DNA from: Sterolibacterium sp.
GTDB taxonomy: Bacteria > Pseudomonadota > Gammaproteobacteria > Burkholderiales > Rhodocyclaceae
Direction: 5' to 3'
DNA: 64,000 bases
NCBI GenBank assembly: GCA_018061005.1
Contig: JAGOVA010000008.1
Coordinates: 1 to 64,000 of the forward strand
The notes under the pieces: generated by a model
The model's input: the letters and a program-made list of their open reading frames with translations, nothing else
The model's database searches: none
Told to the model about the DNA's origin: nothing
Shown here: positions 38,281-46,964 of the stretch, in pieces
How positions within the stretch are numbered: position 1 is the stretch's first letter
How the letters are laid out: every line of letters begins with the position of its first letter
Made by a program: the position numbers and the translations under genes

Positions 38281-39222
38281 ATGCGCCCTATTAATTCCAG
38301 ATTTTTGCTGATAGCCCTGCTGGGTGTGACCCTGGGCTGTGGCACGCTTCCCGCCTGGTCGGCGACGCACCAGGGTAAGTCCCACGTTGTTCGCAAGCAT
38401 AAAGCGCACAAGCACCCACCTAAAAAGCATGTGCATAAGGCCATGCTGGAGGAGTCATCGAATCTGCGGTTGTCTTCGAATGCCGCCATGGTGCTGGATC
38501 AATCGACCGGTGCCGTGTTGTTCGAGAAAAACGCGGGTGCTGTGCTGCCGATTGCTTCCATCACCAAATTGATGACGGCGATGGTCGCGCTGGATGCCCA
38601 GCCGAACCTGGACGAAACCCTGATGATCGATGAAGACGATGTGGATCTGCTCAAGGGCACACATTCCCGTCTCAAGGTCGGCACTCGGCTGAGTCGCGAA
38701 GACATGCTGCGTCTGGCGCTGATGTCTTCTGAAAACCGTGCGGCTTCGGCATTGTCCCGGCATTATCCTGGGGATCGTCCGGCCTTTATAGCCGCAATGA
38801 ATCGCAAGGCGCAGGCACTGGGGCTGCAAGATACGCAATTTTTTGACCCGACGGGTCTGACCGCGCGGAACGTGTCCAGTGCGCGCGACTTGGCTAAAAT
38901 GGTGAGTGCTGCCCAGCGTTATCCGTTGATCCGTCAGTTCACCACGACGTCTGAATATGATGTTGAGGTGGGCGGACGAGTGCAGGCTTTCCGCAATACC
39001 AACAGCTTGGTTCGTAGTTCGTCATGGGATATCGGCCTGTCGAAAACCGGTTACATCAATGAGGCCGGGCGTTGCCTGGTCATGCAGGCTTGGTTCAACA
39101 AAAAGCCGACCATCATCGTGCTGCTGGATTCATTGGGCAAGATGACCCGTCTGGGGGATGCCAACCGGATCAAGCACTGGGTTGAAAACAACGCGGTGGC
39201 GCAACGTCAGTCGGCGGGCTGA
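38281..39222 (+). CDS. pbpG: D-alanyl-D-alanine endopeptidase (PBP7/8 type)
   Basis: This S11-family penicillin-binding protein cuts peptidoglycan cross-links in the periplasm. The 313-residue product has a signal peptide (about residues 7-28), a striking His/Lys-rich stretch (residues 34-53), and the motifs SITK (Ser93), SEN (150-152) and KTG (255-257). The short C-terminus without the PBP5-type anchoring domain points to PbpG rather than a DacA-type carboxypeptidase. GAGGAG lies about ten bases before ATG 38281. The His/Lys-rich segment could bind metal or anionic polymers; this is inference. Confidence 0.92.
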   Translation: MRPINSRFLLIALLGVTLGCGTLPAWSATHQGKSHVVRKHKAHKHPPKKHVHKAMLEESSNLRLSSNAAMVLDQSTGAVLFEKNAGAVLPIASITKLMTAMVALDAQPNLDETLMIDEDDVDLLKGTHSRLKVGTRLSREDMLRLALMSSENRAASALSRHYPGDRPAFIAAMNRKAQALGLQDTQFFDPTGLTARNVSSARDLAKMVSAAQRYPLIRQFTTTSEYDVEVGGRVQAFRNTNSLVRSSSWDIGLSKTGYINEAGRCLVMQAWFNKKPTIIVLLDSLGKMTRLGDANRIKHWVENNAVAQRQSAG

Positions 39223-39254
39223 TTGCGATTGAGATTTCGATTACGGCAAGGGCT

Positions 39255-40037
39255 TTAACGGGGTGGCTTGACGTAGCCAATAGCGGCAGAAATTTCATCT
39301 GCCGTACTGGAAACAATCGCCGCCCAATCCGGATTATGCCGTTCAGCGGGCGCGGAGACTGAAAGCCCGGCGACTAGTTCGCCGGTGTCGTCGCGGATGG
39401 GCGCGGCGATGCAGCGCAAACCCTGCTCGATTTCCTCGTTGTCAAAAGCGATCCCATGACGACGCACGCGATCTAGTTCGCGTTCGAGTGCCTGTAACAC
39501 GGTCAGTGAAGTCGGTGTGCGGCCGGGCAGGCCGGTGCGCAGGGCGTATTCGCGAACCTTCTGTGGCCCATCTTCGACCAGAAACAGTTTGCCGACCGCA
39601 GTGACATGCAGCGGCGCGCGTGCGCCGACGAGGTGTACCACGCGCACCGATGAGCGGCCGCTGGAGGTGCGTTCCACATAAACGATTTCATCGCCCTGAC
39701 GCACGCCCAGATTCACGCTTTCGCCGATTTCGCGATGCAGACGCTGCATCAGTGGCATGGCGGAGTCGCGAATGTTGATGCGGGATTTCACCAGATTGCC
39801 CAACTCCAGCAGACGGATGCCCAGTTGATAAGCCCCTGGATCCGTGCGTTCGACAAAGCCGCTGGCTGTCATGGCGGCCAGAATGCGATGGGTGGTCGAA
39901 GGATGCAGGCCGGTTTCCAGTGCCAGTTGCTTGAGGCTGACGGGATCGTGGTAATAAGACAGCACGTCGAGCAGTTTCATCATGCGCTCGATGACTTGTA
40001 TGGGGTTTTTGGATTCTGTCGGGCTGGAAGAGGGCAC
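39255..40037 (-). CDS. IclR-family transcriptional regulator, probably of lutABC
   Basis: The 260-residue protein has an N-terminal winged helix-turn-helix (about residues 14-75, LKQLALETGLHPSTTHRILA) and a C-terminal IclR effector domain (about 85-255). IclR regulators usually bind small carboxylates. It is divergent from lutABC with a 122-base region that contains four direct repeats, so I infer it controls lactate utilisation and itself, in place of the GntR-type LutR known elsewhere. The start is GTG 40037. Confidence 0.88.
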   Translation of the reverse strand: MPSSSPTESKNPIQVIERMMKLLDVLSYYHDPVSLKQLALETGLHPSTTHRILAAMTASGFVERTDPGAYQLGIRLLELGNLVKSRINIRDSAMPLMQRLHREIGESVNLGVRQGDEIVYVERTSSGRSSVRVVHLVGARAPLHVTAVGKLFLVEDGPQKVREYALRTGLPGRTPTSLTVLQALERELDRVRRHGIAFDNEEIEQGLRCIAAPIRDDTGELVAGLSVSAPAERHNPDWAAIVSSTADEISAAIGYVKPPR

Positions 40038-40049
40038 CGTAGGGCTTTC

Positions 40050-40077
40050 TTGATTTTAGTGTGCGGAATAATATATC
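40050..40077 (+). promoter_or_regulatory. Candidate lutA promoter
   Basis: TTGATT at 40050-40055 and TATATC at 40072-40077 are 16 bases apart in the only AT-rich part of the divergent region. Transcription would start near 40084, just before the repeat operator at 40090. Confidence 0.45.
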
Positions 40078-40089
40078 AGATTGTGAAAT

Positions 40090-40125
40090 GCAGCGTCGCA
40101 GCGTAACGTTGTAGCGTTGCAGCAC
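40090..40125. promoter_or_regulatory. Four direct repeats, candidate operator of the lut genes
   Basis: GCAGCGT at 40090, GCAGCGT at 40098, GTAGCGT at 40111 and GCAGCAC at 40119 form two pairs. Within each pair the spacing is 8 bases, and the pairs are 13 apart. The array lies directly after the predicted lutA start of transcription, where a bound repressor would block it. Binding by the adjacent IclR protein is inferred from position only. Confidence 0.55.
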
Positions 40126-40159
40126 TGGCTTGCGGCTCGATCAAGGAATGAGGTGGGAT

Positions 40160-40894
40160 GTGCGTGTCGGCCTGTTTGTGACTTGTCTGGTGGATCTGAT
40201 GCGTCCGCGTATCGGCTTTGCTGCGCTGGAATTGCTGGAAGCCGCCGGTTGTGAGGTGGTCGTGCCGGTCACGCAAACCTGCTGTGGGCAACCGGCCTAT
40301 AACGCAGGCGAACGGGCAGCGGCGCGCACACTGGCGATCAAACTGCTGGAAGAGTTTGCGCATTGTGATTATGTGGTGCTGCCTTCCGGTTCCTGTACGG
40401 GCATGGTGCGGACGCATTATCCGGCACTGGTCGCCGATGATGCCGAGCTGAGCGCACGCATGGCGGCACTGGTGGCCAAAACTTTTGAGCTGACTGAATT
40501 TCTCGTTCAGGTGGCTCAAGTGGATACTTTGCCCGGCAGCGAGGTGTTGTCTGCTGAAGTGACTTATCACGATTCCTGCACCGGTTTGCGTGAGCTGGGC
40601 ATCCAATCGCAGCCGCGTGCCCTGCTCGGCCAGTGTCGCCATGTAAGGCTCAAGGAGATGAACGGCGCGGAAGAATGCTGCGGTTTCGGCGGTGCGTTTT
40701 CAGCAAAATTCGGTGCGCTTTCGGCTGCGATTGCCGAAAAGAAATGTGCCAACATCCAGGCCAGTGGCGCAAATGCCGTGGTGGGCGGGGATCTCGGTTG
40801 CCTGCTTAATATCGAGGGAAAACTGCGCCGGATGGGGGATGAAACCACGCGGGTGCTGCATGTGGCCGAGGTGCTGGCAGGCCGGATTGACTGA
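40160..40894 (+). CDS. lutA: L-lactate utilisation protein LutA (Cys-rich subunit)
   Basis: LutA is part of the LutABC complex that oxidises L-lactate to pyruvate. The product has two CCG domains with TCCGQP and ECCGFGG motifs that ligate iron-sulfur or heterodisulfide-type clusters, and the YHDSCTGLRELG segment. I choose GTG 40160, giving 244 residues and the family start MRVGLFVTCLVDL, because GAGGTGGG lies six bases upstream; ATG 40148 and TTG 40130 are in-frame alternatives. It is followed one base later by lutB. No lactate permease gene is adjacent. Confidence 0.92.
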   Translation: MRVGLFVTCLVDLMRPRIGFAALELLEAAGCEVVVPVTQTCCGQPAYNAGERAAARTLAIKLLEEFAHCDYVVLPSGSCTGMVRTHYPALVADDAELSARMAALVAKTFELTEFLVQVAQVDTLPGSEVLSAEVTYHDSCTGLRELGIQSQPRALLGQCRHVRLKEMNGAEECCGFGGAFSAKFGALSAAIAEKKCANIQASGANAVVGGDLGCLLNIEGKLRRMGDETTRVLHVAEVLAGRID

Positions 40895-40895
40895 C

Positions 40896-42308
40896 ATGGA
40901 CATTCAATCGATCCATTTCAAGGCGCGTGTTGCTGAAAAGCTGAATGACATTGTCCTGCAGCAGAACCTGGCGAAAACTCGCAGCAAGTTCGTCGATAAG
41001 CGTGCCCGTGCCATGACGGAACTGGAGGATGTCGAGGCACTGCGCGCCGCCGCGCAGGCTGTGCGCGATCGCGTATTGGTGGATCTCGATCTTTGGCTGG
41101 AACGCTTCGAAGCTGAAGCCACACGGCGGGGCGCGACCGTACTGTGGGCGAAGGATGGTGCCGAGGTCTGTCGCCTGACGGTGGATATCGCGCGACGCCA
41201 CGGCGTGACCAAGGCCATCAAGTCGAAGTCCATGCTGTCCGAGGAAGCCGCGCTCAACCGTGCGCTTGAGGCGGCGGGCATCCAGCCGGTGGAAACCGAT
41301 CTGGGCGAATACATCCTGCAGATCAATGACAACGAGCCGCCTTCACACATCGTGGCCCCCGTGGTGCATAAGAGCAAGGAAGAAATATCGGTGCTGTTTG
41401 CGCGCACCCATGGGCGGCCGCCGACCACTGATATTCATGAAATGACGCGCGAAGCGCGTGAGGTCTTGCGTCCCCACTTTCTCACGGCACAGATGGGGAT
41501 TTCCGGCGGAAATTTTTTGGTGGCTGAAACCGGTTCGGTGGCGTTGGTGACCAATGAAGGCAATGGCCGCTTGGTGACCACCATGCCCAAGGTGCATGTG
41601 GCGATTACCGGCATCGAGAAGGTTGTGCCGACGCTGGAAGATCTGGCGACGTTGATGCGATTGCTGCCGCGATCGGCGACAGGGCAATCCATTTCGAATT
41701 ATTTTTCGGTGTTAACCGGTGCGCGTGAGAAAGGCGAAAGCGATGGGCCGGAACACATGTATTTCATCCTGGTGGATAACGGTCGGGTCGATATGGTGGG
41801 CAGTGAATATGCGGCCATGCTGCGCTGTATTCGATGTGGTGCCTGCATGAACCATTGTCCGGTGTATCAGTCTGTCGGAGGGCAGGCCTATGGCTGGGTT
41901 TATCCGGGACCGATGGGGTCGGTGTTAACGCCGCTGTTGCAAGGGCTGGAACAGGCACCGGATTTGCCGCAGGCATCCACTTTTTGTGGTCAGTGTGCGG
42001 CGGTTTGTCCAGTCAATATTCCCTTGCCCGATCTGCTGCGCCACTTGCGTGAGGCGCAGGCTGAACAGCATGTGCATCCGCTGGGTGAGCGTCTGGCACT
42101 CAGGGGCTGGGCGTGGCTGGCACGTCAGCCGCGCTGGTATTCCCTGGCCACGCGGCTGGCGGCGCGTTATTTGAAGTGGCTGGGTGGGCGCGAGCAGCGC
42201 ATCCGCGTATTGGGCATTGCGCCAGAATGGACGCAAGGCCGCGATTTGCCGGCCGCACCCGGCCGCACCTTTCGCGAACTGTACGCGCAGCAGCGTAAGA
42301 GAGGCTGA
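40896..42308 (+). CDS. lutB: Lactate utilisation iron-sulfur protein LutB
   Basis: LutB is the iron-sulfur electron-transfer subunit of the lactate oxidation complex. The 470-residue protein has an N-terminal LUD domain (about 70-290) and two 4Fe-4S motifs: Cys311-x2-Cys314-x2-Cys317-x3-Cys321-Pro and Cys364-x2-Cys367-x3-Cys371-Pro. ATG 40896 is one base after the lutA stop. A long in-frame opening back to 40692 reads through lutA in another frame and is discarded. The C-terminal tail ends RTFRELYAQQRKRG. Confidence 0.94.
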   Translation: MDIQSIHFKARVAEKLNDIVLQQNLAKTRSKFVDKRARAMTELEDVEALRAAAQAVRDRVLVDLDLWLERFEAEATRRGATVLWAKDGAEVCRLTVDIARRHGVTKAIKSKSMLSEEAALNRALEAAGIQPVETDLGEYILQINDNEPPSHIVAPVVHKSKEEISVLFARTHGRPPTTDIHEMTREAREVLRPHFLTAQMGISGGNFLVAETGSVALVTNEGNGRLVTTMPKVHVAITGIEKVVPTLEDLATLMRLLPRSATGQSISNYFSVLTGAREKGESDGPEHMYFILVDNGRVDMVGSEYAAMLRCIRCGACMNHCPVYQSVGGQAYGWVYPGPMGSVLTPLLQGLEQAPDLPQASTFCGQCAAVCPVNIPLPDLLRHLREAQAEQHVHPLGERLALRGWAWLARQPRWYSLATRLAARYLKWLGGREQRIRVLGIAPEWTQGRDLPAAPGRTFRELYAQQRKRG

Positions 42309-42310
42309 GC

Positions 42311-42991
42311 ATGAACTTGAATTCGCGTGAACTCATCCTTGCCCGCCTGCGCGAGCGATTAGGGCGCAATAGCAATGATCAAGGCGAGGCGGTGCGTCAG
42401 CGTGCGGCCATTGAAAATTATGTAAACACGCATGCCGCTGGGCCACGCGCATCCTCACGCACGCTGAGCGCGGATGATTTGCTCACGCAGTTTCAGGAAA
42501 AAGCGTTGACCCTGGCGAGTACGGTGGATCGTGTGCCTACCTGGGCGCAAATACCGGCCGCCGTGGCGCAGTATCTGGAACAACAAGGTTTGCCGCGCCA
42601 GGCTGTTTGCTGGCCGGAACTGGCCACGCTGGGCTGGTCGACGCAAGGTGTTTTTGTGGAAAACCGACCGGCACGAGGCGATGATCGTGTCGGTATCACC
42701 GGCTGTTTTGCAGCGGTGGCTGAGACGGGCACGCTGGTGTTGTGCTCCGGCGCGACGACACCCGCCACCATAAGCCTGTTACCCGAAACACATATCGCGA
42801 TCCTCGCGACCCGTCGGCTCGTGGCCGACATGGAAGCCGTCTGGACTTTGCTGCGTGCCGAACAGAATGAACTGCCGCGCGCCGTCAATTTTGTTTCCGG
42901 CCCGTCACGCACCGGCGATATCGAACAGACCATCGTGCTCGGCGCACACGGCCCTTACCGTGTGCATGTGATCATCGTCAGCGAGGCATAG
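42311..42991 (+). CDS. lutC: Lactate utilisation protein LutC
   Basis: LutC is the third LutABC subunit, a stand-alone LUD domain. The 226-residue product shows the family features GITGCFAAVAETGTLV near residues 130-145, PETHIAIL, and the C-terminal SGPSRTGDIEQTIVLGAHGP motif. ATG 42311 is two bases after the lutB stop. The intact three-gene order lutA-lutB-lutC supports function in L-lactate oxidation. Nothing about the sequence suggests decay. Confidence 0.93.
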   Translation: MNLNSRELILARLRERLGRNSNDQGEAVRQRAAIENYVNTHAAGPRASSRTLSADDLLTQFQEKALTLASTVDRVPTWAQIPAAVAQYLEQQGLPRQAVCWPELATLGWSTQGVFVENRPARGDDRVGITGCFAAVAETGTLVLCSGATTPATISLLPETHIAILATRRLVADMEAVWTLLRAEQNELPRAVNFVSGPSRTGDIEQTIVLGAHGPYRVHVIIVSEA

Positions 42992-43019
42992 TCAGTAATC
43001 AATAAACAATAATCAAAAC

Positions 43020-43556
43020 TCAGTATTGCTGGCCAAGCGGGGTGTTACGCACGGGATGTGTGCTGGCGTTGGGCGCATTCTGCCCGGCTTCAAAAACCGC
43101 CTTGTAGAACGACTGCATCAAGGCCTTACTCATCGGTTTTTTGCTCAGATCCCAGGCAGGCAAACCGTGCCGCGCTTCTTTCCAGGGGGCATCCTGTTTG
43201 ATCATCTTTTCAAGATCGGGCAGGGGGAATTCGCCATAGGCTTGCCATACATCATCCAGCAGGCTGCTGGTTTCGCTGTCCAGTCGGGTTTCTGCGCTCA
43301 GATCATCCGTTGCCAGCGTGTTCCAGCCGCGATGCTTCAGGTTTTCCCACAGCGACGGGAAAACCGGTCCGTGATCCCAGGCCTGGAGTTCTTCGCGGAT
43401 CAGTTCTCCATCGAAAACCGCCAGCGACCAGGCTTCTGCGTAATACAGTAATGCGTTGAGTTTCATCAGCGTGAGGGCATCGCCCGTCTGCTGGGCTTTT
43501 TGTAGCAGATAGGTGGCCAGATCGCTGGCGGTGGGCGAGGTTTGCGCGTGGCTCAT
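43020..43556 (-). CDS. Panacea-domain (SocA/GepA-like, DUF4065) protein, orphan
   Basis: The 178-residue product carries the Panacea fold: LMKLNALLYYAEAWSLAVFDGELIREELQAW near the N-terminus (given here only as LMKLNALLYYAEAW plus FDGELIREELQAW), DHGPVFPSLW, and a helical C-terminal half. Panacea domains act as antitoxins that neutralise many unrelated toxins and also occur in SocA, a proteolysis adaptor. Here I find no toxin-sized partner: the gene is followed by lutC on the opposite strand and preceded, 85 bases away, by an acyltransferase gene. It may be a lone regulator or the survivor of a toxin-antitoxin pair. The AT-rich upstream stretch holds a palindrome at 43586-43606. Confidence 0.78.
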   Translation of the reverse strand: MSHAQTSPTASDLATYLLQKAQQTGDALTLMKLNALLYYAEAWSLAVFDGELIREELQAWDHGPVFPSLWENLKHRGWNTLATDDLSAETRLDSETSSLLDDVWQAYGEFPLPDLEKMIKQDAPWKEARHGLPAWDLSKKPMSKALMQSFYKAVFEAGQNAPNASTHPVRNTPLGQQY

Positions 43557-43585
43557 GAGGTCTCCGGTGCGTAGGGTGAGATAAT

Positions 43586-43606
43586 ATCCGACTTGTCTGG
43601 TCGGGT
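43586..43606. promoter_or_regulatory. Inverted repeat in front of the Panacea gene
   Basis: CCGAC and GTCGG flank a seven-base TTGTCTG centre, extended by A-T and wobble pairs at the ends. Next to it are ATAATAT (leftward -10 TATTAT) and TTACAA on the minus strand. The palindrome therefore overlaps the likely promoter and could be an autoregulatory operator, as antitoxins commonly have. This is inference. Confidence 0.45.
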
Positions 43607-43641
43607 ATTGTAACGCCGGAATGACGTGACGGGGGCGCTGG

Positions 43642-44886
43642 TTACGCTGGGGTGGTCAGTTTTTGCTGGAGTTCTTCGATGAAGACGTCGAGACGGCCTG
43701 CGCTGGCGAAGAGGTGCGACATGCCGACTAACAGTTCGAATTTGCCTTGAAAGCCGACAATGACCACAAAGGCGTTTTCTTTTTGTGGCAAGCCATAGAG
43801 CGTTTCGGCACGAAAGCCGCCGCCGCTGAAAGCGGTGCGACGAAAGGGGCTCATCACCGAGAACACGGCGGTTTCGGCCAGGCGGGGGTGCGTGTAGTTG
43901 CTGTCGGTGAGTGAAACGATGCGATCAAGCCAGGTCAATGGCAGGTAACGGATGGCTTCGAGAATGCTCGGGTAGTTGGTGTCGAGATTGCGTTCGAGGG
44001 CGTCGTCAAGGTCGCGTTTGATGGCGTTGGCCTCTGCGCCGGGTGCGACATCGAGATACATCATGCTGGTGAAATTGGTGGTGGCCAGCAATTCAGGGGC
44101 GTGACGCTTGAGGCTGACCGGCAGGGCGATGCGGACTGTGCCAGGTTTACCGTCAGGAATTTCATGGCGGCGCGCATGTTCAGCGATGACTTGGGCGACG
44201 CGTGGAATCAGATGGGGTTGCGGACCGGGTAGCGTGACGCGGCGCCACTGGCCACCACGTTCTTCGCCTTGTGGCGCACCGGTCAGAGAGAGTGGTTTGA
44301 GGAACTTGAAAGGACGTGGCCGTGATGGAACGTGTCGCATCAGTTCCAGATCGGTGTAGGTGGCATTCGATCCCAGCAGGGGCTCGCCCCGCAAGGCGCG
44401 AAAAATTTCTTGCAGAAAGTGTACGACGCCCATGCCGTCCATCACCGCGTGGGTAAAGCGCACGATGACTTTGAGCGCATCGCGCCCAGCGACGATCAAT
44501 TCACCGGTCGGCCCCTCTTCGAGTGACAGGGGCGTGGCATAAATGAAATCATCGCCCGTGCTGGAGCGGCCATCCCAGCAGCAGTCGGGTTCAAGGCGCA
44601 GACGGGGCGGTTGCCCGTCGCTGCTCCAGCGCGTGTTCTGGCGTTTGCCGGAAAGCCGCAGGCAGCAACCGGGATTGGCGGCCACCACCTGATCGAGCGC
44701 GGCCTGCCAGTCAGGTTGCGCGCCGGCTTCCAGTTTGCCTTCGAGCACGGCCACAACATCCCTTTGCTGGATGAGGGTGCGCGGGTGCTGGCCGATGCAG
44801 GCGTGATAGTACTCGGGGCCAGTCAATGGCCGGGCGATGCGGTGCACGGGAGCCAGCGGGGGTAGCGGGGCAATTTTGGGCGGCAT
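43642..44886 (-). CDS. Condensation-type acyltransferase (HxxxDG)
   Basis: The 414-residue protein carries the acyltransferase active-site motif His146-x3-Asp150-Gly151 (THAVMDGMG) of the family that includes carnitine and alcohol acyltransferases, wax ester synthases and NRPS condensation domains. The two-lobed layout, with a second-half segment NFTSMMYLDV, fits a stand-alone member. No phosphopantetheine carrier, synthetase or polyketide gene is near, so it probably uses acyl-CoA. The acceptor is unknown. ATG 44886 is used; GGAGG is only two bases upstream, so TTG 44898 remains possible. It lies downstream of glnS on the same strand, 43 bases away. Confidence 0.7.
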   Translation of the reverse strand: MPPKIAPLPPLAPVHRIARPLTGPEYYHACIGQHPRTLIQQRDVVAVLEGKLEAGAQPDWQAALDQVVAANPGCCLRLSGKRQNTRWSSDGQPPRLRLEPDCCWDGRSSTGDDFIYATPLSLEEGPTGELIVAGRDALKVIVRFTHAVMDGMGVVHFLQEIFRALRGEPLLGSNATYTDLELMRHVPSRPRPFKFLKPLSLTGAPQGEERGGQWRRVTLPGPQPHLIPRVAQVIAEHARRHEIPDGKPGTVRIALPVSLKRHAPELLATTNFTSMMYLDVAPGAEANAIKRDLDDALERNLDTNYPSILEAIRYLPLTWLDRIVSLTDSNYTHPRLAETAVFSVMSPFRRTAFSGGGFRAETLYGLPQKENAFVVIVGFQGKFELLVGMSHLFASAGRLDVFIEELQQKLTTPA

Positions 44887-44929
44887 GGCCTCCGTCAATG
44901 GATGGCGAGTGTGGGTGGTTGGGTTGGGG

Positions 44930-46702
44930 TTATTTATTCCATGAATCCTTCAGCGTCACTGTACGGTTGAAGACCGGGCTGCCATCTTTCGAGTCAATCC
45001 GGTCGGCAATGAAGTAGCCGTGCCGTTCAAACTGGAAACTTTCTTCGGCCTGCACCTGTTTGAGGCAGGGTTCCAGATAGGCGCGGAGCGTTTGTCGACT
45101 GGCTGGGTTGATGTCGTCAAGATAATTCCGTTCCATGCCTTCTGCATCGCCATCGCGGCGCGCACCGGGGTTGGCTACGGCAAACAGCCGGTCGTACAGG
45201 CGGATTTCGGCATGGTAGGCATGACGTGTGCTGATCCAGTGCAGATTGCCTTTGACCTTGTAGTTGTCCGCACCGGGGGTGCCGGATTTCGAGTCGGGTT
45301 GCAATTCGGCATGAACGGCAATGACATGGCCTTCGGCATCCTTGTCGCACCCGGTGCATTTGATGACGAAACCATAGCGCAGGCGCGCCATGTTGCCCGG
45401 ATACAGGCGGTGATAGCCCTTGCTGGGCGTTTCCATGAAATCTTCGCGCTCGATCCACAGTTCATGGGAAAACGGAATTTCGCGTTTACCCAGTTCCGGC
45501 TTGAGCGGATGATTGGGCGCGTGGCATATTTCTTCAGCATCGGCCGGATAGTTGTCGATGATGAGCTTGAGCGGATCGAGTACGGCAATCCGTCGTTCGG
45601 CACGCACATTGAGGTCTTCGCGCATGCAGTCTTCCAGTACGCTCATGTCGATCCATGAGTCAGACTTGGAGACGCCGATGCGCTCGGCAAACAGTTGGAA
45701 GCCTTGCGGGGTGTAGCCCCGGCGGCGTGCGCCGACCAGGGTCGGCATACGCGGGTCATCCCAGCCATCAACCTGTTTTTCGTCAACCAGCTGGATCAGT
45801 TTGCGCTTGGACAGAACCACATAGGTCAGGTTCAGGCGCGAGAACTCGATCTGTTGCGGCAGTGGCCGCGCCAGAAGCCCCTGATCGGCAAGACGTTCGA
45901 GCAGCCACTCGTAGAACGGGCGTTGATCTTCGAATTCCAAAGTGCAGATCGAATGGGTGATGTTTTCCAGCGCATCCTCGATCGGATGGGCAAAGGCGTA
46001 CATCGGGTAGATACACCAGGTGTTGCCTGTGTTGTGGTGCGTGGCATGGCGGATACGATAAATTGCCGGGTCGCGCAGGTTGATGTTGGGTGCTGCCATG
46101 TCGATTTTGGCGCGCAGGATGTGCGTGCCATCGGGAAACTCACCCGCTTTCATGCGGCTGAACAGATCCCGGTTTTCAGCAATGCTGCGATCGCGGTAAG
46201 GGCTGTCCTTGCCGGCCTCCGTCAATGTGCCACGATGGGCGCGCATTTCTTCGGCACTCTGGCTGTCGACATAGGCGTGGCCTGCTTCAATCAGGGCGAC
46301 GGCAAACTCGTACATCCAGGGAAAATAGTTGGAAGCGTAGTAACGATTTTCGCCCCAGTGGCAGCCCAGCCAGCGCACGGCGTCGACAATCGAATCGACA
46401 TATTCCTGATCTTCCTTTTCCGGATTGGTGTCATCAAAGCGCAGATGGCAAGCACCGCCAAAATCGTGTGCCAGACCAAAGTTGAGCAGGATGCTTTTGG
46501 CGTGGCCAAAGTGCAGGTAGCCATTGGGCTCGGGCGGGAAGCGCGTGCGGATTTTCATCGGGTCGGGCGCGCCGGCCGCCTGTATTGCGGCGGGGCCAGG
46601 TTGGCCAGACCAGCGACGGGAAGCGTGCTTGCCTGCGGCCAGGTCGGATTCAATCAGATTGCGGATGAAGTGGGTGGCTTTGATGGGTTCTGGGGCGATC
46701 AT
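44930..46702 (-). CDS. glnS: Glutaminyl-tRNA synthetase
   Basis: GlnRS charges tRNA-Gln directly, so this organism need not rely on the GatCAB route for glutamine. The 590-residue class I enzyme has the HIGH-type motif PEPNGYLHFGHAKS (HFGH at 64-67), the tRNA-contacting region, and a KMSKS-equivalent VLSKRK. The C-terminal anticodon-binding beta barrels are complete. The first 48 residues are longer than in E. coli. ATG 46702 is used; the homologous core starts at PMKIRTRFPPEPNG (about residue 48). Confidence 0.95.
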   Translation of the reverse strand: MIAPEPIKATHFIRNLIESDLAAGKHASRRWSGQPGPAAIQAAGAPDPMKIRTRFPPEPNGYLHFGHAKSILLNFGLAHDFGGACHLRFDDTNPEKEDQEYVDSIVDAVRWLGCHWGENRYYASNYFPWMYEFAVALIEAGHAYVDSQSAEEMRAHRGTLTEAGKDSPYRDRSIAENRDLFSRMKAGEFPDGTHILRAKIDMAAPNINLRDPAIYRIRHATHHNTGNTWCIYPMYAFAHPIEDALENITHSICTLEFEDQRPFYEWLLERLADQGLLARPLPQQIEFSRLNLTYVVLSKRKLIQLVDEKQVDGWDDPRMPTLVGARRRGYTPQGFQLFAERIGVSKSDSWIDMSVLEDCMREDLNVRAERRIAVLDPLKLIIDNYPADAEEICHAPNHPLKPELGKREIPFSHELWIEREDFMETPSKGYHRLYPGNMARLRYGFVIKCTGCDKDAEGHVIAVHAELQPDSKSGTPGADNYKVKGNLHWISTRHAYHAEIRLYDRLFAVANPGARRDGDAEGMERNYLDDINPASRQTLRAYLEPCLKQVQAEESFQFERHGYFIADRIDSKDGSPVFNRTVTLKDSWNK

Positions 46703-46738
46703 GAGGGGCGTTCGTTACGGATGCGGTGCAAAGACCTG

Positions 46739-46744
46739 ATTCTA
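46739..46744 (-). promoter_or_regulatory. Candidate glnS -10 element
   Basis: TAGAAT on the minus strand, preceded by CCCGG. It matches five of six consensus bases and sits about 37 bases before the glnS start codon. No good -35 is visible at 16-18 bases. The hexamer is the same as that before lpxC, secA and crcB. Confidence 0.35.
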
Positions 46745-46936
46745 CCGGGCAAACGATCGTCGATGGCGCTCGGTGGCGAGCCGACCTCTCGCCTCCCAAG
46801 CCGTTTCCGTCAAGCCCTATATGCGTGATTGGCATCGATGTGCCCGAATCGGGTTGTCGATTGGATTCAGGCCATTAGCATGGCCTGGCTATCGCCTTGG
46901 TCATAAAAAACCGCCGTCGGTAGTGGCACGACGTCA

Positions 46937-46964
46937 TTGACGAATGACTTTGGCACTCTACAAT
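46937..46964 (+). promoter_or_regulatory. Sigma-70-type promoter of the subtilase gene
   Basis: TTGACG at 46937-46942 and TACAAT at 46959-46964 are separated by 16 bases, each with five of six consensus matches. Transcription would start near 46971, giving a 35-base leader before ATG 47006. It is one of the best promoter matches in the window. Confidence 0.65.

Noticed and set aside
45695..46828. 377-codon plus-strand frame opposite glnS
   Set aside because: It is the shadow of glnS, which has complete class I synthetase motifs on the other strand.
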